Assembly (NCBI GenBank): GCA_033391075.1
Contig: JAWPMV010000001.1
Span: 1,550,001 to 1,614,000 of the forward strand
Source of the DNA: Bacteroidia bacterium
GTDB taxonomy: Bacteria > Bacteroidota > Bacteroidia > J057
Direction of reading: 5' to 3'
Length of the DNA stretch: 64,000 nt
Each line of letters opens with the position of its first letter. The stretch's first letter is position 1. Made by a program: the position numbers and the translations under genes. Under the pieces are notes generated by a model. That model made no database searches. It saw only the letters and a program-made list of their open reading frames with translations, and was not told the DNA's origin. Of the stretch, positions 51,005 through 58,905 are shown piece after piece.

Positions 51005-51685
51005 ATGAAACTTCTGTTGGTGTCAAGTGAAGAGAAATTGGCAAACATGCTTCAGACACAGCCTGAGGAATATTTCTTCAGTTTTGAAGTCTCTTCAACT
51101 TATACAGATGCAAAAGAGCGACTAAGCTCTTCTGCCTTTGATGTATTGATTCTCGATGCTTATCAGGCCAAAAACTGTCCTGTTAAATTTCTATCTGTGC
51201 TTCGTTTAAACAATGAGCTGCTTCCTATCCTTTTCGTACAATCCCATGAAAATCTGGAAGAAATGCTCCGTGTTTTTGATGCAGGGGCTGATGATTGCCT
51301 CAGTCGGCCTTTTCATCCCGATGAATTTTATGCCCGTATTCGAGCACTTTATCGAAGATATCGATTTCACGGACAGGAAGAGTTGAATTTCGAAGAAATA
51401 TACCTGGATTTGGGAAGTCGGGAAGTCAGAATTTCAAGCCAATTGCTCAAACTTACCCGAATGGAATATGAGTTATTGCTTTATTTCCTTTCAAACAAAA
51501 ACAGGGTGTTGGGAAAAGAAAAAATTGCAGAATATCTCTGGGAAGATCAGACAGACTCCCTGATAGATTTTGATTTTGTATACCAACACATCAAAAACCT
51601 GAGAAAAAAGATGAAAGCCCTTGGGGCCAAACCTTATATTCAGACCGTTTATGGGCTCGGATATCGTTTTAATTCAAGGATTTAA
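51005..51685 (+). CDS. OmpR-type response regulator with a degenerate receiver
   Basis: Starting at the ATG at 51005 gives 226 residues, the usual length; the frame is open from 50879. The receiver keeps the phospho-acceptor position Asp51 (LILDAY) but has lost other key residues. The acidic pair is Ser7/Ser8 with Glu9 (LLVSSEE), the switch Thr position is Gln79, and the invariant Lys is Arg101 (SRPF). The C-terminal winged helix is normal (EIYLDLGSREVRI, LTRMEYELLLYFL, YIQTVYGLGYRF). It may work without phosphorylation. It is not in an operon with a kinase; the nearest one is the 7TM kinase at 44133. It follows the peroxidase gene by 204 nt. Confidence 0.88.
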   Translation: MKLLLVSSEEKLANMLQTQPEEYFFSFEVSSTYTDAKERLSSSAFDVLILDAYQAKNCPVKFLSVLRLNNELLPILFVQSHENLEEMLRVFDAGADDCLSRPFHPDEFYARIRALYRRYRFHGQEELNFEEIYLDLGSREVRISSQLLKLTRMEYELLLYFLSNKNRVLGKEKIAEYLWEDQTDSLIDFDFVYQHIKNLRKKMKALGAKPYIQTVYGLGYRFNSRI

Positions 51686-51837
51686 GTCGCTAAATGAGAT
51701 AAAATGATATCATTTCTAAGATGCGTTTACAAAGATTTTTATTCTAGGTATCCAGGCCCTATTTGGTATACAATCCCCTGGCAGTTGGAATTTGTCAAAT
51801 TTAGTTGACTTTCTTACCTCCATTCAAAAACTGCGAT

Positions 51838-51868
51838 TCTGAACCCTTTGAAGCTATTTGTACCTTTG
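51838..51868 (+). promoter_or_regulatory. Candidate promoter matching the Bacteroidota consensus
   Basis: TCTG (51838-51841), then exactly 19 nt, then TACCTTTG (51861-51868). The -7 box is a perfect match to TAnnTTTG and the -33 box matches three of four bases of TTTG. No protein gene follows on this strand, so the likely product is a small RNA. Confidence 0.5.
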
Positions 51869-51871
51869 CAG

Positions 51872-52040
51872 CTCCAAATGAAGACCATCGTTCTTTTGCG
51901 GAAATCACGCCTTGCGTAAAGCGAAGTTTTATTTTTCCAACAGAAATCCAATTCGCTTAAAGCATTTCCCCAGCTTTTTGTTTAGGTAAATGAGTCGGCC
52001 CGAGTCAGAATTTCGATTTTATGGGGCCGACTCAATCTAT
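51872..52040 (+). ncRNA. Possible small RNA or leader-like transcript
   Basis: The predicted start is a few bases after the promoter at 51861-51868, and the end is the hairpin 51991-52034 with its U-rich tail. Within it an ATG at 51878 opens 13 codons ending in TAA (51917-51919). No downstream gene on the same strand would be controlled, which favours an independent RNA or a very small peptide. It does not match any RNA family I can recognise. Confidence 0.3.
51991..52034. terminator. Strong hairpin, probable bidirectional terminator
   Basis: Arms 51991-52001 (TGAGTCGGCCC) and 52024-52034 pair perfectly over 11 bp around a 22-nt loop. ATCTATTTTTA follows on the plus strand. The minus-strand deacetylase ends 26 nt away, so the same hairpin could end its transcript. 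Confidence 0.7.
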
Positions 52041-52059
52041 TTTTACAAAATTATCCGAC

Positions 52060-52845
52060 TTAGCCCTGGCTACGTTTCAAGACCTCTCCGGCAGGAAGAA
52101 TTTCCAAATAATCTATAGTTGTAAGTCTCTTAAGCTCTTTCTTCAAAAAGTTCGTGCTAATTGGTCCCCATCCTTCTGTATCCAGGCCGTGAAGATTTAG
52201 CACCAGCCAGCCTCCCTCTTCTTTGGCCAAAAAGTCATCAATCTGCTTTTTTACCCAGCTGTCAATAATATTTGGTCCATTTGAGGAACAGGAAATGAGG
52301 ACAGGGCTTCCATCTTTGGGGATAGGATTTATGGCTCCTTTCCCAAATGTTCGGATACCTTTCACCCGACTAAGCGTAAATTTTTCCAGTTCTGGAGTAG
52401 AGGAATTGAACGGGAAATTGAATACCGCATAAGCGGGATCATAACCTTCGAGATATTCTTCAAAATAATCCAGACACTTAGCGATCAGGCGTTTGGATTT
52501 GCTCAGGGGTTGGCGAGCGAGGTTTAAGTGCTTCCAGCTATGGGGCATGACTTCATGACCTCTTTTAATCAGCTTATTCCAGTCCTCAAAATCACCCATC
52601 AGATCAGGTAATATCCAATCATCTACTTGCTTAAACCTACGAAGATGCCCGGAAGCAATTACATTTAGACATGCCTGCAATCCATAGCCCTCATAAATAT
52701 CAGCGATCTTGTGAAAAGAATCCCGAAACCCATCATCGAAACTCAGGGTCAGAATATGACTTTTGCCTTCAGACCATGGCCATTGTCCGGCAGCGGTAGC
52801 CAGAGAGGCCATGAATGCATTTTTGCTAAATTTTCTTCGGTTCAT
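52060..52845 (-). CDS. Polysaccharide deacetylase family protein with Tat-like signal
   Basis: The 261-residue protein begins NRRKFSKNAFMASLATAAG, a twin-arginine-like signal. The catalytic domain is NodB-like: LSFDDGF holds Asp37-Asp38, and the metal ligands His102-x-x-x-His106 appear in MPHSWKHLN. The C-terminal LVLNLHGLDTEGWG has the catalytic-base type His. Members remove N- or O-acetyl groups from chitin, peptidoglycan or other polymers, or act as cyclic imidases. Because it probably travels folded through Tat, a metal cofactor acquired in the cytoplasm is plausible. It is a single gene, with the terminator hairpin 26 nt downstream. Confidence 0.88.
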   Translation of the reverse strand: MNRRKFSKNAFMASLATAAGQWPWSEGKSHILTLSFDDGFRDSFHKIADIYEGYGLQACLNVIASGHLRRFKQVDDWILPDLMGDFEDWNKLIKRGHEVMPHSWKHLNLARQPLSKSKRLIAKCLDYFEEYLEGYDPAYAVFNFPFNSSTPELEKFTLSRVKGIRTFGKGAINPIPKDGSPVLISCSSNGPNIIDSWVKKQIDDFLAKEEGGWLVLNLHGLDTEGWGPISTNFLKKELKRLTTIDYLEILPAGEVLKRSQG

Positions 52846-53065
52846 CAGCGTGTATTTGTGGATGGTAAAGGGGAAAATGCATTAGTATTCTCCACACAAA
52901 AAACTATAAGAAATCAAGGGAAATACTTCACTTCATTTGTAATGAGCGCTTGTTTTACACAGCTCTTGCTCCATTCCGAGGGAACAGATGCAATCTCTTC
53001 GAGATCGGAATGCCTATTTCGTAGTACTTAAACGGGGCCTAAGACTTAGCCATATCAATATAAGA

Positions 53066-53100
53066 AAAAGGCTTCACATCGAATTGTAAAGCCTTTTCTA
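53066..53100. terminator. Hairpin terminator downstream of the DUF4177 gene
   Basis: AAAAGGCTT (53066-53074) pairs perfectly with AAGCCTTTT (53089-53097) over 9 bp, and A/T-rich sequence lies on both sides. It is 15 nt beyond the stop of the minus-strand DUF4177 gene. The rest of the 52846-53111 gap shows no gene. Confidence 0.65.
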
Positions 53101-53111
53101 TTTTGTTTGTA

Positions 53112-53327
53112 CTAATTGTTTCTTTCTGGTATATCCCGTTCAAAGTACAGGTAGAAATAGACTGCTGCGCCAAAGTCGGTAGCATCTGTAGAAACTAGCC
53201 GCCAACCTCTTGAAGCGTATTCATCTAGTTTGGCTTGAATATCTTTGCCAGAAGACTTGATGATATGTTCGCGGTCCTTGGTTAATTTGGAATAGTAGAT
53301 GAGCGACTCAAGTTTGTATTCTTTCAT
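53112..53327 (-). CDS. DUF4177-like small protein, 71 aa
   Basis: The short protein begins KEYKLESL and has the YASRGWRLVSTDA segment typical of DUF4177, where a small alpha/beta unit packs around a Gly-Trp pair. The end YFYLYFERDIPE gives the last strand. It is cytoplasmic and has no known function. It lies 21 nt downstream of the stop of the 318-residue exported protein on the same strand, so the two may be cotranscribed, and is followed by a hairpin terminator. Confidence 0.75.
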   Translation of the reverse strand: MKEYKLESLIYYSKLTKDREHIIKSSGKDIQAKLDEYASRGWRLVSTDATDFGAAVYFYLYFERDIPERNN

Positions 53328-53348
53328 AGGGAATATTATAGGAGCTTA

Positions 53349-54305
53349 TTACTTTCTTTTGAATGTCTGGATAACTTTCTGGGCATCTTCCCAGGCTTTT
53401 TCTTCAGAAGCTAAATAGGTAGCAAATATGAGAAAATAGCCTACCTCTTCATCAAATAAAAGAAGCTGATAAGCCTTCTCAGTCTCATCATCCCGATTAT
53501 CTGCTTTAAGCCCATAACCCCTAATCCCATCCAACTCAACTTCCTGGATTCCATAATCCAAATCCAATTGATAATCATCCGGATAGTTTTTTAGTCGTTT
53601 CAAGCAGAAAAGTTTGGGATCCGGGATTTCCGTATTCTGAAAGGATTTATCAATGATCAGACTCAATTTGTCTTCACTTTCTGTCGGAGCTTTGCCATCT
53701 CTATTGAGAATGACGGCATTTCCCATTACCCTAAAGACCTGTAAGCCTCCAACTTCCGGATCAATATTAAAAGAGAGAGCGGCGATGGGATCAATTTTCA
53801 TCTCTTTATTGACGAAAATACTACGGACGCTTTCTCTGATGCTATTACCCAGCTTCACGGAATCTTTCAAATAGACTCCATTGATCATGATGCTGGTGTT
53901 TTCATCTCCATATACCAGGGTGTATTTGGCAAAGGTATATCCATTTGCTTCCTGCTCAATTTCCAGTTCTAAACCCTCATCTTCCTGGACCTTTATCTTA
54001 TGAATAGAGAGCACTTTCATCCCTTGTGATTCAAATTTCTCAGGGCTGAGTTCAGAGGAGATTTTCTCTATTGGTCCCGGGATTTCCATCAGCATGATCA
54101 TGGAAGTCGGATCGCCAGGATTGCTGAAGCCTTTCATACTTGAACTCACTTCAAAGTTTTGAGGCGGGATCAAATAGACAGGAGTTCCTTTGATTTGAAT
54201 ATGCCCATCGGTTGGTTCCTGGAATTCGTTGATCTCCTGTGCTTTTATACTAAAGCAGCTTAGGAGTATACCGCCAAAGAGTAGTAATTTCTGGAGTTGT
54301 TTCAT
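53349..54305 (-). CDS. Exported protein of unknown function, 318 aa
   Basis: A signal peptide (about 1-22, ending SIKAQ) precedes two related-looking halves. Each half contains a GTPVYLIPP or GLQVFRVMG start, an asymmetric beta region, and a Q/R-rich end (SIRESVRSIFV and DAQKVIQTFKRK). That suggests an internal duplication of an about 140-residue domain. I do not recognise the family. It is probably periplasmic or surface-attached. The opening codons include AAATTACTACTC, similar to other genes here. The gene for a leucine-rich repeat protein lies 34 nt upstream on the same strand. Confidence 0.75.
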   Translation of the reverse strand: MKQLQKLLLFGGILLSCFSIKAQEINEFQEPTDGHIQIKGTPVYLIPPQNFEVSSSMKGFSNPGDPTSMIMLMEIPGPIEKISSELSPEKFESQGMKVLSIHKIKVQEDEGLELEIEQEANGYTFAKYTLVYGDENTSIMINGVYLKDSVKLGNSIRESVRSIFVNKEMKIDPIAALSFNIDPEVGGLQVFRVMGNAVILNRDGKAPTESEDKLSLIIDKSFQNTEIPDPKLFCLKRLKNYPDDYQLDLDYGIQEVELDGIRGYGLKADNRDDETEKAYQLLLFDEEVGYFLIFATYLASEEKAWEDAQKVIQTFKRK

Positions 54306-54339
54306 TGCTATTGTTTTGTGTGCTTAATGCGTAAATGAG

Positions 54340-54768
54340 CTATCGGATCATAGTCATGGTCTTGGGAAGTTTCTCTTTAAAAAGTGCCTTTAATTCTTTT
54401 TTGTACGCATCATCCATAGCCGTATTCATCAAAAGCACTTCTTTTAGCTTAGTCAAGCCAAAAATCTCTTCGGGAACAGCAGTAATCGGGCTTCCGGAGA
54501 AACTGATTTCTTTTAAGTTTTTGAGCTGACCTATTTCAGAAGGGATAGTGGTAAACTCATGATCCGTCAGGTATAGGATTTCCAGATTTACCAATTCTCC
54601 AATACTAGGCGGAACTTCCTCAAGCGACTCATGCATATAAGCATTGATCTTAAGTGTTTTTACTTTGGCAGGTTCTTTTAAGGCTTCTTCCAGGGAATTG
54701 CAGTCAACGCACTGTGCATACAAAGAAGAGCTAAATAAAAGGATGAGTGAGAAAATAAATGATTTCAT
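54340..54768 (-). CDS. Short leucine-rich repeat protein, exported
   Basis: The 142-residue protein has a signal peptide (about 1-18, ending SLYAQ), then CVDCNSLEEAL and about three leucine-rich repeats of 23 residues: L.INAYMHESLEEVPPSIGEL, LEILYLTDHEFTTIPSEIGQL and LKEISFSGSPITAVPEEIFGL. It resembles the ribosomal-protein-like LRR class of Bacteroidota and probably binds a protein or peptide outside the cytoplasm. Only a few repeats are present, which is fewer than usual. No enzyme domain is present. Confidence 0.82.
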   Translation of the reverse strand: MKSFIFSLILLFSSSLYAQCVDCNSLEEALKEPAKVKTLKINAYMHESLEEVPPSIGELVNLEILYLTDHEFTTIPSEIGQLKNLKEISFSGSPITAVPEEIFGLTKLKEVLLMNTAMDDAYKKELKALFKEKLPKTMTMIR

Positions 54769-55015
54769 GGTAATAGATTTTGATAGTAAATGAAAGATCC
54801 CAGAGGGGACCTGATTAAAAAATTCTTTATTAGGGAATCAAGTATAAGGTGGGCTGGTTTTCATGTCGTGTTTCTAAAAGTAAATATGGGGAAAATAGAG
54901 AAAATTGCAAAAAGGAATCTTTTCAAGTGGGTGGGCTTTGGATTCTGGTATTCCTGACTTAAGCTTTATGAAGGAAGATGGTAAATATTTTTTCATGTGT
55001 TTGAAAAACGGACGT

Positions 55016-55702
55016 TCAAAGTTTGATATACCAGGCCGCGACCATCCAATAGCTTTGACGAAAACCGGGAGTAGAAAATCTGTCAAGTCGATAATCGATT
55101 CCTATTTCAAGTTTATTAGTATCGGTGAAATTAATACCAAGTACGGGCAAGAGTCGTATTTCCATGCTTCCTACAGCAGCCTGCAATTTGGACAGGTATT
55201 CATTTCCAATTTTTAGGTAAAGCTCTCCACGATCTACTTGTTGTCCCCTAATGGGGAATTCTGCATTGATCCGGTACCTGAATCTAAAAGCAGGGCTAGC
55301 TCCCTCTACAAAGGTCTGATCAAAACCAAATCTATGACCGAGTCTGAACACAGGATACTTTTGAACAACTGAAAATTGCTGGATGATGCGATAAAACCAC
55401 TCGTCATTTCTCCTCCTGATTTGCATGCCGCCTGCAAAGGAATTCCTGATGCCTGATTTATTTGACAAAAGGGCAGCAAAGTCTGTTAGGCTATAGGCGT
55501 ATTGCCAGTCATTCTCTTCGCCAAAAATTCCCGATCGGAGAATTTGACGGGATTCCAGTTTGAGGTTTAGGTTAAACCCTTGGGAAAGGCCTTTATTGAG
55601 ATTGAATTTAGGCAAAAGACCTAGCTGATACATATTTTGTGAATGAGCGGGGTAGGCCAACAGGAATATGAGCCATACACAAACGTATCTTTTCATCATC
55701 AA
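55016..55702 (-). CDS. DUF2490 family probable outer-membrane beta-barrel protein
   Basis: The 228-residue protein has a signal peptide (about 1-21, ending AHSQ) and then alternating strands rich in aromatic residues: GFNLNLKLESRQI, WFYRIIQQFSVVQKYP, FRLGHRFGFDQTF and FRYRINAEFP, ending in SYWMVAAWYIKL. This is the usual layout of DUF2490, thought to form an outer-membrane barrel. The start ATG overlaps the end of the upstream gene by 4 nt, so the two are translationally coupled. The function is unknown. Confidence 0.8.
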   Translation of the reverse strand: MMMKRYVCVWLIFLLAYPAHSQNMYQLGLLPKFNLNKGLSQGFNLNLKLESRQILRSGIFGEENDWQYAYSLTDFAALLSNKSGIRNSFAGGMQIRRRNDEWFYRIIQQFSVVQKYPVFRLGHRFGFDQTFVEGASPAFRFRYRINAEFPIRGQQVDRGELYLKIGNEYLSKLQAAVGSMEIRLLPVLGINFTDTNKLEIGIDYRLDRFSTPGFRQSYWMVAAWYIKL

Positions 55703-56280
55703 AAATCCATATTATCTGTATTCCGGGTTTTGATCTTCGCGATACGCTCTATTTTTAGTTGTTCATCAAATAGAATCTCATAAAGCGCATGGCTCTTTTC
55801 TTTTTTTCCCTTGACGATCAATTCATATTTTCGGGTTTTTCTTAAAACAATATTCTCATTGCGGATAAGATATAGCAAACTCTTTCTGCTGCCTGTCCAT
55901 TGGACCTGAATTCGTTGAATGCGGTACTTCTTGAAAATCTTTTCTAACTCTTCTTCGAACGCTTTTCGAGTATTCGGATCTATTTTCTGGAGTTTTATGT
56001 CCACTTCAACATCCTGAATTTCTCCCCCTGTCCCGAACTCAATACTAAAAAGTATTCCCGCTTCACGAACCTTTGCTTCTACAGAATTACCTGCTTCACT
56101 TTCTTCTTTATACCATTTTATTTTGGAGGAAAATTTGCAGGAATCCACAAAACTTCTGGCCATCGGAGGCACTTCCGATAGGTTCAATTTATATTCTCGT
56201 TCATACTTGATTTGAGCATGAACGGGAATGCCCTCAAATAGAAATCCCCAAGCAAGGAGGATAAAAAGTTTTTGCCTCAT
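55699..56280 (-). CDS. Exported PepSY-like protein of unknown function
   Basis: This 193-residue protein has a signal peptide (about 1-22, ending VHAQ) and a basic mixed alpha/beta body. The VRSFVDSC..KIKWYKEES segment and later VQWTGSRKSLLYLI resemble repeats of PepSY-like domains, but I cannot assign a family with confidence. It overlaps both neighbours by 4 nt (ATGA junctions at 56277-56280 and 55699-55702). A three-gene unit results: TfoX-like protein, this protein, and the DUF2490 barrel. Confidence 0.7.
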   Translation of the reverse strand: MRQKLFILLAWGFLFEGIPVHAQIKYEREYKLNLSEVPPMARSFVDSCKFSSKIKWYKEESEAGNSVEAKVREAGILFSIEFGTGGEIQDVEVDIKLQKIDPNTRKAFEEELEKIFKKYRIQRIQVQWTGSRKSLLYLIRNENIVLRKTRKYELIVKGKKEKSHALYEILFDEQLKIERIAKIKTRNTDNMDF

Positions 56281-56624
56281 TTTTTCTTTACCTGAGCATT
56301 GAACTCAAGGGCTTTTGAAATCCAGAAATCCATATCTTCATCTAAATCATAGCCTTCAGGATCAATAAAAACAAAGCCACGCATGACTGTGCCCGTGAAA
56401 TCCATTTCCCGCACACCCTTTTCCTCTAAGGCAGCTGCATATGCTTCTTTGCCTATTCGGGCCATAAGTCGATCTTTTTGGGTTTTCTTATCAATATCTA
56501 CGCCTACACACATCTTTCCATTAACCATAAATATGAGACCGCCCATCATTTTTTTTTCTTCTACTTCTATTTGACTACTCAGACCTTGTCTGACTCTGTC
56601 TGCTAAGTGTTCGCTATATGCCAT
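56277..56624 (-). CDS. TfoX N-terminal-domain-like protein
   Basis: The 115-residue protein matches the TfoX_N domain: an N-terminal helix AYSEHLADRVRQGL, the strand pair KKMMGGLIFMVNGKMCVGV, and MRGFVFIDPEGYD. In Haemophilus and Vibrio, TfoX/Sxy controls competence, but stand-alone N-terminal domains such as this one are very common and their role is not established. It is cytoplasmic. It overlaps the next gene by 4 nt. Confidence 0.85.
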   Translation of the reverse strand: MAYSEHLADRVRQGLSSQIEVEEKKMMGGLIFMVNGKMCVGVDIDKKTQKDRLMARIGKEAYAAALEEKGVREMDFTGTVMRGFVFIDPEGYDLDEDMDFWISKALEFNAQVKKK

Positions 56625-56715
56625 AATCAGTTATGTTGATTCCTTATTTATCCTTATGACGAAGGTAGCTCAGTAAATGGGTACAATTCCAGACATTTAC
56701 TAAAGATTTTCGAGC

Positions 56716-56750
56716 ATAAAAAAACAGAGACCCAGGAAGGGGCCTCCGTT
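56716..56750 (-). terminator. Rho-independent terminator of the symporter-lipoprotein unit
   Basis: Arms 56740-56749 and 56724-56733 pair over 10 positions on the minus strand only when G-U wobbles are allowed; on the plus strand the same positions are A-C mismatches. Seven T residues follow in the minus-strand reading. The signal therefore ends minus-strand transcription, 20 nt after the lipoprotein stop. Confidence 0.85.
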
Positions 56751-56769
56751 TTATCGTATACTTTCGCAT

Positions 56770-57159
56770 TTACATTTTCCGAGTGGCAGTTACGGGAAAT
56801 TCGTAACCTGCTACAGAAATATTGCCTTTGTAGGTGTCCCCTTCAAAGGTTCCTTTCATTTCAATATCATATCCCTGAACAGAGAAAGTAGCAGTAAGGA
56901 CATTGTCTTCAATAACGAGGTCTTCCAGGTCAGTTTCCCCTGCATCACTTGCAATGGATCCACTCATTCCATCAGTCGTCTCCATAATGGTCATAGTACC
57001 ACTCTGATCTCCATCAGGTATACCTGTAATCATGTACTCCCAGGTACCTGCGGGAGTATATTTTTTGGCCTTTGAGGCAGTAGCTTTTGTGCTTTTGCAG
57101 GAGGAAAATGCAACTGCAAAGAGTAGAATCAGAAATAGATTTAAATAGTAGTTTTTCAT
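56770..57159 (-). CDS. Small lipoprotein of unknown function
   Basis: The 129-residue protein has a lipoprotein signal (SSCKSTK, Cys21) and a beta-rich remainder beginning AGTWEYMITG with GTMTIMETTDGMSGSI and GDTYKGNISVAG. It looks like a small lipocalin-like or beta-sandwich domain. It begins 12 nt after the symporter gene and ends at a strand-specific terminator, so it is the last gene of the preceding catabolic operon or a sub-unit of it. No ligand can be deduced. Confidence 0.8.
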   Translation of the reverse strand: MKNYYLNLFLILLFAVAFSSCKSTKATASKAKKYTPAGTWEYMITGIPDGDQSGTMTIMETTDGMSGSIASDAGETDLEDLVIEDNVLTATFSVQGYDIEMKGTFEGDTYKGNISVAGYEFPVTATRKM

Positions 57160-57171
57160 TTTGGTAGAGAA

Positions 57172-58566
57172 TTAGCTTTTGTTTACTCTGCTTAAAATCA
57201 ATGTGAGTACACTCAATATAAGGAGAATGAATAAATCCATCCTTATTCCGAGTAAATTTGAAGGGACAATTTTGAATTGAGAAGCCACGAATAAAAGGAT
57301 GCCTATCATGGTGATTATAGGCAGGATTTTTAGAGAAGAAGCTTTTTTGTGGAAGATGCCGGCAAATATCATGGGAGCGAGTAAAGAAGTTCCCGCAAAA
57401 CTTGTTCTGGCCAGTGCTACTAATTCATCACTTGTCAGCAAGGCAAAAATCAAGGCGATGATCGCAAAAGCCATAATTGACAAGCGGGCAATCTTAACCA
57501 TATCCTCATCCTTCCCATTGAGAATCGACCTCATTTCTGCTCCTAAGGCAAAGATTTGGGAATCAGAGGTTGAAATTGCTGCTGCTAACAAACCTACCAT
57601 CACTATCGCCCCAATAATATTTGCCTGGTCCTTGATAAACATCAGATTGAGGTATTCGGGGGTTGATGCATCGGGATAAAGCATGGCTCCATACATCCCC
57701 ATAAAGGCTGTAGGAAGGATGACCAAAATGGCAAAAAAGCCTATACCTACTGCCATACGATGCAGGGATTTTACATCCTTCATGATTACTACCCGGGTAG
57801 AGATTTGGGGTTGGGTATAGGGCAATAATGCGATGGCAAACATCGATCCCAGCAGAAACTGAAAATCAAATAGACCTTTGGGGCCAGGAGTTGAAAGCAG
57901 AGCTTCATTTTTCTCGGCTACCTGTTCAAACATCTTACTCATACCTCCGAAATGTTCCAGACAATTATAGCCAACGATCCAAATAGCGATCAGGAGAAGG
58001 ATTCCCTGCAAGACATCACTATACATGATAGCCTTTAATCCTCCAACCTCACTGTATATGATCATGATAACTACCATGATCACCGCCCAAGCCCACATTG
58101 GCAAGGCTTCGGGAAAAGCAGCATGAAAGAAAGTTGCTACTCCCCTGATCTGTATAGCCACATAGGGTACAAGGAAAATGAAAGCTCCTCCAAATGCGAC
58201 TATTCCCGCCCATTTGGATTGATAGGCCTCCTTGAGAAAGCCGGCCATGCCGAGGTACTCCTTTTCTCTGGCTCGCTTTCTCAGTTCATATCCCAACCAA
58301 ATGATCCCAAATACCATGACTGCATCCGAGATCATGAGAAATATCCAGGCCCCCACTCCGTGTTGCCTGAAAAAATCCGGCATACCCAATAAGGTAAAGG
58401 TGCTGAATAAGGTGGCTGCGAAGGTGAAGAATCCTAAAACAGCTCCTATGCTTGAACCTCCCATCAAGTATTGCTTGGAGCTTTTTTCCTGGCTGCGACT
58501 CCTGATGGCAAGGAAGGCTAGAATTCCGATATAAATGGCACCAATGATGCCTAGTGTTAGTAGCAT
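57172..58566 (-). CDS. SSS family sodium:solute symporter
   Basis: The 464-residue protein has about thirteen hydrophobic helices with SSS hallmarks: KQYLMGGSSIGAVLGFFTFAATLFSTFTLLG (30-60), SEVGGLKAIMYSDVLQG and LLAAAISTSDSQIFALG. It belongs to a different branch from the symporter at 25858 and resembles the PutP/PanF-like group. A 69-residue two-helix protein is encoded 18 nt upstream and may be a partner. The cargo is probably the unsaturated uronide or a related acid degraded by the GH88 operon upstream on this strand. This is inferred from position. Confidence 0.9.
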   Translation of the reverse strand: MLLTLGIIGAIYIGILAFLAIRSRSQEKSSKQYLMGGSSIGAVLGFFTFAATLFSTFTLLGMPDFFRQHGVGAWIFLMISDAVMVFGIIWLGYELRKRAREKEYLGMAGFLKEAYQSKWAGIVAFGGAFIFLVPYVAIQIRGVATFFHAAFPEALPMWAWAVIMVVIMIIYSEVGGLKAIMYSDVLQGILLLIAIWIVGYNCLEHFGGMSKMFEQVAEKNEALLSTPGPKGLFDFQFLLGSMFAIALLPYTQPQISTRVVIMKDVKSLHRMAVGIGFFAILVILPTAFMGMYGAMLYPDASTPEYLNLMFIKDQANIIGAIVMVGLLAAAISTSDSQIFALGAEMRSILNGKDEDMVKIARLSIMAFAIIALIFALLTSDELVALARTSFAGTSLLAPMIFAGIFHKKASSLKILPIITMIGILLFVASQFKIVPSNLLGIRMDLFILLILSVLTLILSRVNKS

Positions 58567-58584
58567 GAGTTCAAGTTTTGAGGC

Positions 58585-58794
58585 TTAATTTTTATTGCTG
58601 GGATGCAAATGGGTACCCAACCAGGTCAATCCGACCAATACGAGAGATTGTAGAATGCCGGTCCATAAGGTATAAGGCATACCCATCCAGCTCGGTTCCC
58701 AAATTCCCTTTGGGGTGATTAGGGGAGTAAAAGTCAGTAGGGCTACAATGAGCGCAGCAGCGCAGCACAGCCTCCAGCCAAGTGTTTTATTCAT
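58585..58794 (-). CDS. Small two-helix membrane protein, possible symporter partner
   Basis: The 69-residue protein has helices at about 10-27 and 40-62 separated by a loop with a Gly-Met-Pro-Tyr segment (WMGMPYTLW). This recalls DUF3311/YhdT-type small proteins that precede SSS permeases. It lies directly before the symporter gene with an 18-nt gap, supporting a transporter accessory role. ACTACTACT occurs 2-10 nt before its ATG. The assignment is by pattern and context only. Confidence 0.6.
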   Translation of the reverse strand: MNKTLGWRLCCAAALIVALLTFTPLITPKGIWEPSWMGMPYTLWTGILQSLVLVGLTWLGTHLHPSNKN

Positions 58795-58905
58795 GAGTAG
58801 TAGTATTTCTGTTCAAATGTGTTTTAGTGTTGTTGTGTTGTAGCTCTCTATCTTTAAATTACAGCAGAACTATAACACTTCCGAGCGACAAGCCCCTTTA
58901 ATTCC

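Larger units (their letters stand above)
51686..52059. other. 374-nt intergenic region with promoter, short frame and terminator signals
   Basis: The gap between the response regulator and the convergent deacetylase contains a good promoter match (51838-51868), a 13-codon frame that starts with ATG at 51878, and a strong hairpin (51991-52034). No longer protein-coding frame is convincing. These signals together suggest a transcript of about 165 nt on the plus strand. Confidence 0.45.

Noticed and set aside
44133-51685. 7TM histidine kinase and the response regulator as a cognate two-component pair
   Set aside because: They are on opposite strands about 5 kb apart and the receiver lacks several residues needed for phosphotransfer.
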